From positions 20,522,001-20,586,000 of the forward strand of contig OY292278.1 of NCBI GenBank assembly GCA_958496175.1: a DNA stretch of 64,000 nucleotides. The letters are read 5' to 3'. How positions within the stretch are numbered: position 1 is the first letter of the stretch; every line of letters begins with the position of its first letter. Origin of the DNA: Sisyra terminalis. Taxonomy: Eukaryota; Arthropoda; Insecta; Neuroptera; Sisyridae. Of the stretch, positions 1 through 12,305 are shown piece by piece. The notes beneath the pieces were generated by a model. The model worked only from the letters and a program-made list of their open reading frames with translations, did not search any database and was not told the DNA's origin. Made by a program: the position numbers and the translations under genes.

Positions 1-97
1 TGGTAGTTAATTATGGACTAAAGTTTTTATGTACGACAAAAGTATTTATGACAGATTACCCAGATACATATTTCGATTGCCAAGCAAATTTTATCAA

Positions 98-178
98 GTA
101 GTATTGGATCACACATTACATAGCAATTACAGAGCGATCCAATACTACTGAGGTAGTATCTGGGGTAGCGATCCAATA
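98..178. repeat. Short perfect inverted repeat plus direct repeat
   Basis: A 13-bp arm at 98-110 (GTAGTATTGGATC) is repeated in perfect inverted form at 136-148. The motif AGCGATCCAATA at 133-144 recurs at about 167-178. This could be the edge of a degraded foldback element or a small tandem array; no function is apparent. Confidence 0.6.
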
Positions 179-1657
179 TCTGAGTAATTTTTTTTTTTTG
201 TAATTATTTTACTTCCAGTAGGCATTTTACAGAGATACAAAGCATCTGTACATAGAACTGGAATATTACAATTGTAATGCAATGCAATGTACAATTGCAT
301 ATATTTAAATCAGTTTAACAAAATTAAAAGTAACAGTAAAATAAGTCATAAATATTTTTAGTTTGAACTTTTGTTCAAATTTATGTTTATAATTTACTTT
401 TGTAAATTATATTTCATAAATTAGACAACATATTTAATATATTGTCAAAATAATACCTTTATTGTAGTTCTTTGTGATCTGAGTAAGGTCATAGCTGACA
501 AATAAAAGAAAATGAATTTCCCAAATTTAATATACGACTAATGGACTAACAGTTGCTACTTTTTATTTATTTGCTTATTAGATATTTGTTCTTCAGAGTT
601 ATCATTGAAACCTTTATAAATTTTGATTTAAACATATCAATCATTTAAATATGCAATTTTCATTTCAATTTTGTTGTAATTTTAATAGAGAACCCAAAAA
701 GTGCTAAAACCATAGTATTCCTAAAAGTATAAAGTTATAATAAACATGATTTTTAATCAGTAATCCACTCTATAATAACCAAAATAATGTTTCTCTAGAC
801 AAAAGAAACATTCTGTATCTATTTTAATAGTGAATATTCTATATTGAGGTCCTTAAGTCTAAATAGTCCTTAAGATAGTGCCTTGTAGGGCTAAAATACG
901 TAAATCCGTCAATATTTCTAATAGAAAGTACCTAATTTAAATCATTTGATTAAAGTATTTTTATAAAAATCTTCTTACAATTATTTTTGCATACCAAAAC
1001 CTTGATTTAAACAATTACTTATAATAATTTAAAAAAAAATAGCATTCCACTGCATATTAACATTCATGGAAAAAAATTACGTTTTTTATAGATATAGATA
1101 TAATTTGGAATGCTATAATATCTAATCTTTTAAAAATTAAAATAATAGTTATTAAAAATGAAATAATATTATTATGATAATTTATAGCAATTAATTACTC
1201 GTTAAATTAATGAAATTATAATTATAGATATGTATGTGTTATATATTTGTGACTTGAAATTTTTGTTGATATCGTTGAGATCAACGATTTGTTGTCAGAG
1301 GCTAATTAAAACGTTTACAAACGAAATTCAAATTGGGTTGACCGTTAACTATTTACCATTTATTAGATACTTGAAGATAGATTTGGGAAATTTCATTCGC
1401 ATACATGTACAAGTGATTACCGCGATTTACGTAGCACGTGAGTGTTAAAAAAGGTTAAAGAAGTTCATTTAAATCATTAAAATTTCTGAATACAAAATGT
1501 TGAGAACTTAATTTTACAATGGATACAGCGTTGGGCAAAAGAATAGAAAACGTTAGCATTTGGTTGAAGATTTTCAGATTTTTACAAATCTGAAAGAAAC
1601 CACCAATGATCGATATTTCTTCTATCATGAATATTGTATTCGTAGATTTTTTTTTAA

Positions 1658-1740
1658 TTGTTATTTACCGTCGCTTTATAACTACTAAGGTCTTTAAGCG
1701 ACTCTAGGGTAAGTTAAATCCGTTATCGAGAAATATTTGA
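1658..1740 (-). repeat. SINE copy, 3' half only
   Basis: Matches the tail half of the window's tRNA-like SINE family in reverse: GTTATTTACCGTCGCTTTAT, followed by the complement of the 'ACCCTAGAGTCGCTAAAGAC' block. The tRNA-related head with boxes A and B is missing or unrecognisable. Confidence 0.65.
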
Positions 1741-3085
1741 TTTTTTTTATCACTGGTTTACATATATTCGAGGATTCTAAGGGCTTCCTTGGTCCCAGAA
1801 GGAAAATACAGTCATAGACTGGGTGTGGTGATAATACATACCTAGACTTTTAAGTCTTATTCGTTCTTTCTATGAGTGCTCTTATTGACTTATCAGTGGC
1901 ATATCTACCAATCAAAAGTTTAATATAAAAATTGTTACCTATTATGGCCTGCATTCTAATAGAAGTTCTTAGTTGTTCTTTTTTCGTAGTACAAAATGTT
2001 GCTTTAAACTAACACACATTATAATATAGAGCTTAATAAGAGTGTAGTTATGTAACACCCAAATATAACAAAATCGATTTTCCGGATTAATTAATTATAA
2101 ATTGTTATAAATTTTAGGTATTTTGACTTCAAAAGCTTATTACAGTAGTTCTGAATTCTTAAGAAATTCGTACCTTCTTCTATAAAAACTTCAAGTTGCA
2201 ACATCCAATTCTACTAATAAACTTTTATTTTACTTTTAGTACGATATTCATATTATCTGGTTAATCGTTGTATAAGACATGAATGCAATATCAAAATTAA
2301 TTGTTATTAACCATCCTCCCCTTAACGAATCTACCTCCTACCCTCTTAAATGAGAAAATAAAATTTCCTCTATTGAGAAAATTTGATTTAAAATAACGAT
2401 ATCAAACAAAATGAACTTCATAAATTTTCTAGATACTTAAGTGTTTTTTAAGAACATAACTTTAAAATCAAAAATTTTAATTAATGTAAGTATACTAATG
2501 GACGTTGCCAGAAATTTTCTCAGGAGAAGGGGGGTAGTTTTTTGTAAAGTTGCATTTTTATAGGAAATCCGAATAAACAATCAACAAAGAAAGCTAATCT
2601 AAAATCAGTAAAAACAGTAATAATTTCTTATTCTTATTTCACCGACTCAAAAATTAGTGATTTTCATTAATATTGTTTTAGATAATAAAAAAATGAATTT
2701 CCTGAACTATAAGGGGTGGCCACCGTCCACCATTTCTCTTATATATAGGAGCACCTACGTACACTGGAAATTATAACTGCTTTCGTTGAAGGAAACCCAA
2801 ACTCATACAACTGCAATTAAACAATTGTGGAATCAAAAATAAATAAAAAAATCTCAAGAGATTTTTTTTGAAATTGGAAAACAAACTTTTTCTTAAGTTA
2901 AACATAAATTGAAGAATCCCAGCAAAAACAAGGATGGTTAAAAACTTTTATCACGGAGAAACGTTAAAAAATACTTGAAAGTTATTTATATAGTTCTTTT
3001 TTAGCTTATTTCGTTGAAGTTTCATTTTCCTTGCGTCTTTTTTCGTCTTCTAAGTATATTTTTTGAAATCAAAATTTTAAGAAGC

Positions 3086-3244
3086 CTATTGGTGGCCGAG
3101 GGGTCTAGATAGCCGCTCCAAAACTGGTAGGTGTTGGGTTCGAATCTCATATCGAGCAAATTTTTGATATTTCTTAATATATGAATTTTTATTAGCCCTA
3201 GAGTTGCTAAAGATCTTAGCAATTATAAAGTGACAATAAATAAC
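3086..3244 (+). repeat. tRNA-derived SINE, nearly full copy
   Basis: Best-preserved member of a SINE family with at least eight copies in the window. The head looks like a Ser/Leu-type tRNA: a box A-like TGGCCGAGGGG at 3093-3103 and a box B-like GGTTCGAATCT at 3137-3147, about 34 nt apart, as in RNA polymerase III promoters. The body carries the family block 'CCCTAGAGTTGCTAAAGA' and ends in AATAAATAAC. The tRNA-like part does not fold into a full cloverleaf with a matching acceptor stem, so it is not a tRNA gene. Confidence 0.75.
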
Positions 3245-4219
3245 AGTAAAATTAAATTCAAGGTATATGATATACTTATGCTCCGAGTTCTGGGTAAGCT
3301 GTTCTGTTTTATCCAGTGGCTATACAAGCGTACGATATTTAAGATATTTTTGGTTTTCCACAAAAACGTGTACTCTAACAATAAAGTTAAAGAAAGTTGT
3401 TTCTATTTATAATTGAAGTCATATTAGTTTATAATAAAGTGAGAATTTCAGTGAATTTTCCCCATTTACAAATATCTTAATTTATAATGCCTAGGCTTAA
3501 AACTTTGAAGTAACAAAACTTTTATTCAGTACTGTAAAATAACTTAGGTAAATATCGACCGCCGTAAGCATTAAGCATTAACATGCTTACAAACATTAAC
3601 TTTCATTAATTTTTAAATATTTCATATCGAAATTCCACATTCAACATCTGCTATCCATAAATATTAGAGCTTCCTAGAACAGGTTCTGCTCTTGAAAAAT
3701 CTTCTGACACAAATTCGCGAAGTACTAAACGAGCAAAAGGAAAGTTCATCCACCAAAATTACAAGGAAGCTAACACATGGATGAATGGCCATAAAAATTC
3801 AATCAATTTCCGGACTTATTGGTTCTGGTCGAGAACAAATGATGGCAGTGTAATTTTTTTCCGTTCCATGTCCCTCCTCTTACTTTCAAGTTTTTACAAT
3901 TTCCGTTTTGTTTATATTAATATTATGATGAATAAAAAAAGGAAAATTTTCTATTATTTCTACCAACATCTATTATTCACGGTAGACAATTTGAATGCAA
4001 GTGGAAGATATTCATTTATACAGGCTGACCCAGATAAGTGCAGATTACAGAACACCGGCAATTCAAGATCAAATTTCCAACCACAAGCTAATATAAAAAT
4101 AAAACATTAATATACACTCCATATTTGGTTTAGTAATGGTTTATGGTAATAGTTTCTGTGATTTTTTCCAGCAGCCTTTTTTTCCTTTACAATACGAGAG
4201 GTTCAATTTTTACTAAAAC

Positions 4220-4521
4220 CAGAGGTGGATTATTCGTAAAACAAACTGGGCACGTGCCCAGGGTACGAGGTTACAAAGGGGCGCAACGGGAACGCTTGAA
4301 AAAAATATGCCTCTAAATCTAATATTTATTGTGTTAGTCAAGAAAAGCTAATTCCAATTTGAAGTAATCTTCACCACACATGTATCAATGCCAACAGTCA
4401 TCAATGGTTATTACTAGGTACCAGTAATGTTAAAATTTATAATATCTAGCCTCTAGGATCCCCTAAGCAAACATTGATGAGGTGTTTATCAAGGGCGTTT
4501 TCGACATCTAATCCGCCTGTG
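4220..4521. mobile_element. Non-autonomous hAT element with 8-bp TSD
   Basis: Termini CAGAGGTGGATTA (left) and TAATCCGCCTGTG (right) are imperfect inverted repeats of hAT type. The element is flanked on both sides by the perfect 8-bp duplication ACTAAAAC (4212-4219 and 4522-4529), the length typical of hAT transposition. Just inside the left end is the 16-bp palindrome CTGGGCACGTGCCCAG. The 302 bp contain no transposase, so it is a MITE mobilised in trans. Confidence 0.85.
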
Positions 4522-4575
4522 ACTAAAACTATTCTTTCTTTACGAAAATGCTTCCGAGTTCTTTATAATGATTAA

Positions 4576-4941
4576 TGTTACGAACTTAGAACATTCGAAA
4601 GTCCCAACAATGATATTAAAGAGAAACGGAAAATATAGAACACTCTCCGTGAGATTTGAATGTGGAGTAAAAAGAGATAGAAATCATTCAAATCTACGAG
4701 AAGTGCCTGGAACAGTCTCGAACCTTCCAGATGCGGCAATTAAGTATATAAATAAGGCGATCTACCGTTGTCAGAATAGTTACAGTTACAAACAAGTTAT
4801 GAACAGTTAACAGTTACGAATAAGTTAATAGTTACAACCGTTAAAATAAATAAATAGTTGTGTAATAATAAATTTATTGTTATATATTCTGAAACAAATC
4901 CTACCAAGCCCGTAAAAATAAATAACTATAAATACGAAACA
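4576..4941 (+). mobile_element. Solo LTR of a gypsy-like retrotransposon
   Basis: Begins TGTTACG and ends CGAAACA (imperfect inverted ends, TG...CA) and is flanked by a 4-bp duplication TTAA (4572-4575 and 4942-4945). Inside is a TATA box, TATATAAA at 4745-4752, then AATAAA signals from about 4845, an order expected of U3-R-U5. Degenerate GTTACAGTTA-type short repeats follow the TATA box. No internal gag/pol sequence adjoins, so this is probably a recombination-derived solo LTR. The gypsy assignment rests on the 4-bp TSD and the terminal sequence and is an inference. Confidence 0.65.
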
Positions 4942-5799
4942 TTAATTTCGTTCCATCAACTATGAAACTAGGACTGGTAGTTCTAAAGAACCGATTTATG
5001 GTTTCATCTAATAATGTAAATTATTCCAGAATCATCTATAATGACTTAATAAGTTCTTGATTTTGAGATAGAACCGGTAGGAACTATAGTGCCTATACTA
5101 TAACCTAGCGCCTGACCGAGCTTTTAATCTTAAATTGAAGTTTCGGCAAGGAACGATAAAATTATAAGGGTTCGAGAATAGTTTTTGAATAGGATCAGTG
5201 ATTAATGTCGACCATTTTTAATTTATACAAATAAGTGTTCAAATTGTAGTGTATAATACTATATCTTTATACATGCAATTATCACCATGTCGCATACTGC
5301 GACCAAGGTACCTGGTCTTTCTTATCTTGAAGATGGTAACAGGTGTGGTTGTGTCTTCATTATTAACAAAACTACTTCATTCGTTTTCTGGAAGTCCAGT
5401 TTAAACTTAAATACTGATCTTAAGTTACTTTTTAGAATACTTAGAGATGTTTATAAGTTGCTTTGTAAGTTAACTATGTACTACCATAAGTTTTGTAATG
5501 TATTAGGTAAAATTGTTAGGTAAACAGATATTTCTTAACTTTTTTAATCTTTATTAATTTAGGAAAAAGAAAAGTATGTACCTCTAGTCCCCTGTAAAAA
5601 CAATAAACTTAAAAAACGATAGAAGAATTATACAAGAAGTATAAATTGAATTTTATAAAACAAAACTAAATAAAACTCTGTATCTAAGCTCTCGGTATTT
5701 AAGTTACTTTTCAGTATCTAAGATACTTTTTAAGTTACAAGATACAGTTCCTTTTAAAAATATCTAAAATACTTTTTTTATAAAATTATTGATAAATTT

Positions 5800-5948
5800 A
5801 TTGATTTTAAATTAAAAATATTTTATTTTTGTGGATCAAGAAGCCTGAGGAAGTTACGATTAGTAACGAAACGTAGCTAATTGAATAATAAAAATATTAA
5901 ATAAAAAAAAAACCGATCTTAAACAACCTGAATTGTTTTCTTATTGAA
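5800..5948 (+). repeat. Interspersed repeat with hammerhead-like core (copy A)
   Basis: One of three closely related copies in the window (others at about 14.9 and 55.0 kb). The core at 5846-5872 reads CTGAGGA, then a hairpin with stem GTTAC/GTAAC, then GAAAC. This is the order CUGANGA - stem II - GAAA of a hammerhead ribozyme. Downstream is shared sequence including ACCGATCTTAAACAACCTGA. Penelope-like retroelements are known to carry hammerhead motifs in their terminal repeats, so this is a plausible origin; no reverse transcriptase is seen nearby. Confidence 0.55.
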
Positions 5949-6454
5949 AAAAAATATAATAGCTGAAATCTGAATTGTATCATCTATCTAAAATACTAGT
6001 AACTTTTTACAGAAAAATAAAGGAACTAAGGAATCTACATTACTCATAGCAAACCTGAAAACTCCGCAACCCGATTTATTAAAAAGTCAAAAAAGAAAAT
6101 AGGTACTGTTATGATAATCCATAGTTAAACGCTTCTTTTTAGTACAAGTTAGTTTTAAAGATGAAAATAGTGGGTACCCAAAAGACCGAAGAACAGCTAC
6201 TAAATGAAACAGGATCGGGGAGATATAAATCATACTTATACTGCAAAGTTTTGGTTAAAAATTCGATGTAGAATTGCTAGTGTATTTTGTATGTATTTAA
6301 CAGAAACAACCTGTATATCGCGAGGTGGTAATTGAAGAAATCCCTATAACCTTGTGTATTTTTATAGATTTAAAAAGGGGAAAGTTGCGAACGTTGCGAA
6401 TTAAAAGTTGTTATAATTAGATAAGAAGCAATCCAATTTTTGCCAATTGAGTAA

Positions 6455-6860
6455 TTAGATTTCATCCCCGTGGCTCGACTTTGGTTGTAGGTACCTGTAA
6501 GGATTCCGCTTGGCTATATGTGGTTTAGATGCATATGTGTGACACAAAGCAAAAGTTGTATTATTTGAAATAATGTGGAGGCCGGAAATATCGGCGTTCC
6601 GCTCGGACGAAAAAGTAGTTCCGCTCGCCAGTTCGTAGCCCGCCACCTGTTCGTTTGTTCTTTGTTGTCCCTTAATTTTAGCTTTTGCAGAGGATATTGC
6701 ACGCAATTTTCATTTCGAAACGTAATTACGTGATCAAGATGAGCGTCTACGGTAACATCGAAAAGTTAAACGCGAGCTCGACTTGTGAATGAACAAAAAG
6801 AAAAGCCAAAAGAAAATCGAGGGAAGTTGCGCGATCACGATTTGACGTGGACCGGATTTC
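6455..6860. promoter_or_regulatory. GC/CpG-richer patch, possible promoter or conserved element
   Basis: This stretch stands out from its AT-rich surroundings by base composition and by several CG dinucleotides (for example around 6585-6640 and 6740-6785). Open frames on the minus strand (6455-6706) are not recognisable as protein. It could be a promoter, an untranslated first exon, or a conserved noncoding element of a gene outside the window. Confidence 0.3.
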
Positions 6861-7529
6861 CTCAGATTCTGAGGCTCTGAGGCGTAGTCAACTCTTTTTT
6901 GTCGAGTTATTTAGGCCACAATTAAATCTTCATTTTTATTTTTTTGGTTTTTCATTTTATATTTCCAGTCAATTGATTGTTCTCGTAAACCTCATGAAAA
7001 TTGTATTAGTATCATTTTATTTTCCTAAAAAATACATTAAATTGTATTTATTCGTTTTTCCATTTTTTTTTTCTATTTGAAATTAAAACATGAATGCACA
7101 AATTCCGTTTTATTTTCACCTAGATTACATTAATGGGAGAAATTATTTAAAATTTAATAATGGAAGTCGAAAAAACTAAATAAATTGAATTTTATTAAAT
7201 CTTCACTTAACCTTAATTTATATTTTCCTTTTAAACGCATTTTAGTTTTGTAAACTTTCTTCGTACTGAGAAATTATAAAAAAAAAATAAAAATTTTATA
7301 TATATTAATTTTAATAACCACAGATTTATTTAAGTCATTCTTACGTCTTACCCTCCTTGAGACTTAGATATTTTACCCTATTCGCAGAGGGTTGAGAGAA
7401 GTAAATTTTTAATTTCAGGAAGGTCATCAAGATCACGAACTCTTGATGTATATACTTCTAACCATTTACAAAACACTACTCTCTTTAATGCATTTTTACG
7501 CTGAAACTTGTACATTTACTAGATTATTT

Positions 7530-7691
7530 ATTTTCGAAAAGTATTCTTGTCAACTCGTTTTAACTACATAAGCTTATATGCGTAAAAAAAAGTTGATCAT
7601 ACAATCTTGTACAATTTCATGTCGTCAACTCTGTTTTACACACATAAGCTTATGTAGTTAAAACGAATTGACGAGAATACTTTCCGAATAG
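7530..7691. repeat. Foldback MITE-like inverted repeat
   Basis: Left arm 7541-7576 is repeated in inverted form at 7645-7680 with few mismatches (TAACTACATAAGCTTA against TAAGCTTATGTAGTTA). Pairing extends inward through TTGA/TCAA and TTTAC/GTAAA tracts and outward to about 7530 and 7691. The whole unit can fold into one long hairpin. No target-site duplication was resolved. Confidence 0.7.
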
Positions 7692-8084
7692 AAATTAAGT
7701 ATCAAACTCATAAGTAGAAAAAGCTCTTACAAGAAAAAACATTTTGCTAATTTTTAGACCATACATTATTGATAACCATAAGGAACCGTTGAAATCTTGA
7801 TGTAAAGATGTCAAAATCTATTCCAGTTTTACTCGAGATCAATTATTTCGTTAAAGTAAAACCGTTTAAATGAGTGGATTTACTATAGCTTTACTATAGG
7901 ATAGCTTTATATGGATTTACTATAGAATTTACTAGTACTTATAAAGTCGTTATATTCGCTTTGTTGATCTGCAAAGCAGATGCACTTGTTGATCACCAAA
8001 CCAATCTTAAGGACAGCATATTTTGTTTGGAAACTATTCACAACCATTAAGACAAGGAAGATATGGAACCTATAGGACTTGTTT

Positions 8085-8198
8085 TGAGAGAAGACCGATA
8101 CAAAATCCTCCAAAATCCTCATAATCAAAGATAAAATCGAGGGTCGTATAAGAATTGGAAGAAAGCAGAAATCATGGCTAAAGAACATTCGCGAACAT
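8085..8198 (+). pseudogene. Non-LTR retrotransposon reverse transcriptase C-terminal remnant
   Basis: The frame at 8121-8195 reads KIEGRIRIGRKQKSWLKNIR. This matches the post-RT region of many arthropod RTE/CR1-like endonuclease-reverse transcriptases, whose pattern is K-x-E-G-[KR]-x-x-[RI]-G-R-[KR]-[RQ]-x-[ST]-W-L-x-N-[IL]-R. Sequence on both sides is frameshifted or unrelated. It is an old, broken fragment with no function. Confidence 0.7.
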
Positions 8199-8218
8199 TA
8201 CTATTATTTTGTATTATG

Positions 8219-8529
8219 CAATGTGTTTCTTAAAGAGAGTTTCGTGGAGTTCTAGAGTTCAATGAAATTTTTTTCGGGTGCTATGAGACACGTTGTCGTA
8301 TGATTTAATAAATATTCATAAGGTAACTTACAATATTTTCATAAAAAATGTATCAAACAATTAATAGAAGGGATTAATTGTTCATTTCTAATAAATTTGT
8401 CAAATTTTCTAGCCTTAAGTATTATATGTTGTTTCTAATAGCTGTAGGCAGCTTTAGGTATAGCAAGGGTTCTCTGATCCGTAAAAACTTTCGTAAAGGT
8501 TCCACTAGGAAAAAGTTTGAGAAACTCTG
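8219..8529. mobile_element. Degraded hAT-like element
   Basis: Ends resemble each other in inverted orientation: left CAATGTGTTTCTTAAAG, right complement CAGAGTTTCTCAAAC. The inner segments TTTCGTGGAGTTCTAGAGTT and AAGGTTCCACTAGG resemble the 'wrong-side' repeats of Charlie-like hAT ends. The target-site duplication is not clear (about 5 of 8 matches). The 3' 90 bp share sequence with the fragment at 17.27-17.36 kb. Confidence 0.4.
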
Positions 8530-11500
8530 TACTATAATATAAATATTATTTGAATACTATCTAAATTAAGGGGTAGTATACCGAAATCACAGAGGGTAAG
8601 TATACGTAACTTTTGATTTGCAGAAGATAATAAAGCAACGTTCGAGGAACTTTGTTAACCATTGCTCCAAAATATTTTTTCGTAAACCGATATTATCTCC
8701 TCACTTTGAAAAAGTGACAATATAAATTTAAAGTAAACATGATTTATTACAAATAAAATAGTAAGTATGTAATAAGCCGATAAAATAGAATTCCTATATT
8801 GGAACTTATATTACAAACGTTTCCCCTTCAGGTTTTGGAGAAATGAAGTTGCTTCAATAATTAGATGCAATAATTTCAAAATTAGGATCTTTTCATGTAG
8901 ATAAGTGTAATTTGAATACAATCTTCGGTTTTCAGTATTTAATCTATTACTATTCTTGGTTTTTACGTAGAGTGAAAAATCCTTGTTCACAAAGGTGGGC
9001 AGTTGAAAATGGCAGTAACCTTTTTACCGCCCCCTCATGTGCAATTTTGAAAGACCTACAGATTTGCTTAACTAAGTTTAAAGAATAGTTTGTAAAAATA
9101 ATAACACGTTTATAAAAAGCAAGTTATAAAAAAGTCCTTGTTACCCCAAAAATTTTCATTTTTATACCATTGGGGTAATTTACCGCGGTTCCCCGACCGC
9201 TGGTATAGAAGATGTCCTGACTTCTGTGTAAAGATTTTTGGCAACTTTTGAAATGGTCAATGAAATTAGTCACTGGATCTTGGTTTAGAACGAAAATTTA
9301 ACCGTTTAAAATTTTTTTATAACTAAGCAGAGTTCCATTTGGAACTTAAGCGAAATTTTCATCGATAATACTTTGTTAGTTTCAATATTGCTATATATTT
9401 CTAAAGGATTCTAATGCTTTACGTTGGAACTCTAAGAAGGGGTTTCGATATAGGCTAACTAAATTTTTGTTCTTTCTTAAATTGTTTTTCAAAAATTTAA
9501 GTTTGATTAACTTAAATATTACTATATGTAATGCCATTTGTAAGGAAAAGAAGTGTTAACAAGGTAAGTTTGTAGAAAATCTTGTTTGCATAAATTATAG
9601 ATCTAACAAACTTGTTGATGTAAGTCCTTAAAATATCTATGCTGTAAATTTATGAGATTCAAAGATTACACAATCTTTGTAGAATGGTAAATAAAGTTAA
9701 TCTAAAAGTAAACTATTGTAACATATTAGCATTAATTAGAGTATTTAAACTTTTTAGATTATTACCTATTCCTATTTCAAATTTTGTCATTTACTTTCAA
9801 GTGCATTTTGACTTTCTGACGATTTTTGCGGTAAGAAATTTTGAGTCATTTACAAGATGTAATACGCTGTTTAATTATGATTCTTGTGTATTAATTAGGC
9901 TTAATAACATGTTTGTTTTCGAATAAAAAGAAAAGAATTACTTGAAGTTGGTTAAATACGTAAGTAATTATACTAATAAAATTACCTTGACGCGTAAAAA
10001 GTTTGTGGTTTATGAATTCGCTTTCTATGTTAGTGATACAAGTAAAAAGTAAGCAATAATGTCATTAAAAAATGCACGAAAATTACTGTCTTTCAATTAT
10101 GATGTCTGATTTTCTTAAGTTTCATAATAATTAAGACCAAGTGACTTGTCAATATGTAAACATTTTGCTTTATTAGGGCATTTCGAAAAATTATTCAGAA
10201 GATTATTGAGAAGATTAACGTTTAAAAAGATATTTAAGAAGTGTTAACTATTATTTTTAAGTCCTTAAACTTCTTATAAATATAAGGAAGTAAATGCAAA
10301 AATTTCCTGTTTCAAGGCTTTAACGAAAAAATCCATTTCAATAATTTTCAGCACTATATCTATACGTACAAAAACGATTGTAGAAACCTGTAATTTTCTT
10401 TTTAAACAAGTGTAACATCTAGTTATGCACCTTATATTTTGAAACCGGTTGAATTAAATATGGATTTTCTAAAAAAGTAATTTTGAACATTGAAAGTTTG
10501 AAATATTCCTTACAATGATCTACAATAATAAGTGGCACTTACTTTTACTAATTGTAAAGTTATGTTCAAATAAAATTTATAACAATTTAGTAGTAGCTAC
10601 GAAGCCTACCATATAGCTACTTGTGGTTTGGTAAATATAAAATTAGGGAAGAAAAAATACATGGAAAAAATTACAATAACTAAAAATTGCGATGTAACAT
10701 CGTAATCTAGGACTAGATTTTCATTATCGTAATCTTTACAATATTCTACTTTAAAATTTACTATGAACATTTGAATTGTTATATTATAACATTGTAATTA
10801 CAACGACAGTTTTTGTAATGAATACCATTTCAAAACTTACGATATTAAATAGGAAACTTTTTCTCAAGTAAAAGAGACAGAATTCCTTACCTATCTACTT
10901 CTACTCACTGGTTTTTCAACGAATACATGCATACGAGGGACACTATTTGAGTATGTTTGAGTATGTATGGACTTATACTTAAATTATTTTTACGATGCGA
11001 GCTCATAAAAATTACAAACTTTTGGTTTAGATCCAGCATTGTAATAATGAATAACAGAAATTACAATATGTTATTGCAATTTTTGTTACAATTTGTTTTC
11101 CGTGTAGTCTACAATGTTGAATTAAACTATTAATTGATTAATGTGTTGTAGACCAGAATTTTAAGTTAGTCAATTATAGTAGAACGTATTTGGCCTTAAA
11201 ATAAGTTAATAGTTTGTATCACTGTCATTTATTACGAAACTATATTCAGAGCTGCCAAAAAAAAAGTATTGTAGTCATTTAAAATAACTTAATTATTTTA
11301 AAGTATCTAATTTACTGTATATAAGTTCTTTTATTTTTTGGCAAAAAATAGCTAATATCTTAGTACTTTTTAAAAGAAAATGTATCTTGAAACTTAAACA
11401 GGGATCTGAGGTAACAAAAATTATCATAGCTATTGAAAATAAACTTTGATACTTAGATATACGAAGGTACCGAGTGTTAGTGTTTTGTTTACAGGGAATT

Positions 11501-12188
11501 AGATATATGTATAAACTTTTATAATTTCCTTTTTCAATGATTGCAATTACAAGGGATTCCCCTTTCTGATAGTTCCTCAAAGTGATAGCGAATAAATTTC
11601 GAATATACCTGAATTTGTTAAGTTTCAGCAGGTACTTTTTGAAAAAAAAATCGTTTCTATTTTTGTTTTCATTTTTAGAATAAGTTCACTACGATATCAC
11701 GCCATTTTTGGGGAAACTATACCTAGTTTAAAGTTTCTGGATATGTTTTACTCTTGTTCTATTTGAATAAATGACTTAATTGCGCAGTTTTTTTCGTTTT
11801 ACACGGTTTTATATAGGAAAAGCAAAGATTTCATTCTACACGAATTTGTCTGGAACCTACCTTCAGTGTAAATCGGGGGAATAGGTGTATCTGATTACCT
11901 AATACGTTTCGAAAATAAGTACATACGTATCTAGTATATAAAATAATTAAAAAAGTATCTTACAACGTAACTTAAGATGGATAAGTATTTAAGTTCTTTT
12001 TTAAGAATAACTGAATACGCAAAGTAACGTCAGATAATTTATAAAAAAGGTATATATGTAGTATTATATATCTAGTATTTAGGAATAGAATTAAAATAAA
12101 TAGAATTGTAATTATTCTCTTTTTAGGGGAGGCCTATCTATGGGCAACTTGGTGTAAATTTTGTAAGATTTGAATGGTAAGAATGATT

Positions 12189-12305
12189 CAGTCGAGTAAA
12201 TCAATCGGTGATTTAGTTGAGTGATCAAATCGTGTATCAAGTAGGTGAGTTGAGTTATAGACGAGTAAAACACAAATGAGTCGAGTGAATTAGTCAAATA
12301 AATGA
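12189..12305. repeat. Degenerate GAGT-rich tandem repeat
   Basis: Multiple irregular copies of AGTCGAGT/GAGTTGAGT are spaced by 10-25 bp, for example at 12191, 12217, 12246 and 12279. It looks like an eroded minisatellite; no coding potential seen. Confidence 0.5.

Larger units (their letters stand above)
1..4211. other. Gene-poor AT-rich block
   Basis: No convincing gene seen. The block holds the small inverted repeat near position 100 and two SINE copies listed separately. An open frame of 109 codons at 3781-4110 has no recognisable domain and a composition like its surroundings, so it is not called a gene. Confidence 0.6.

Noticed and set aside
3086..3160. Possible tRNA gene
   Set aside because: Boxes A and B are present but no complete cloverleaf or acceptor stem forms, and the same head occurs in several dispersed copies with a common tail, so it is a SINE.
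3781..4110. 109-codon open frame
   Set aside because: No recognisable domain, no splice or promoter context, composition like the surrounding DNA.
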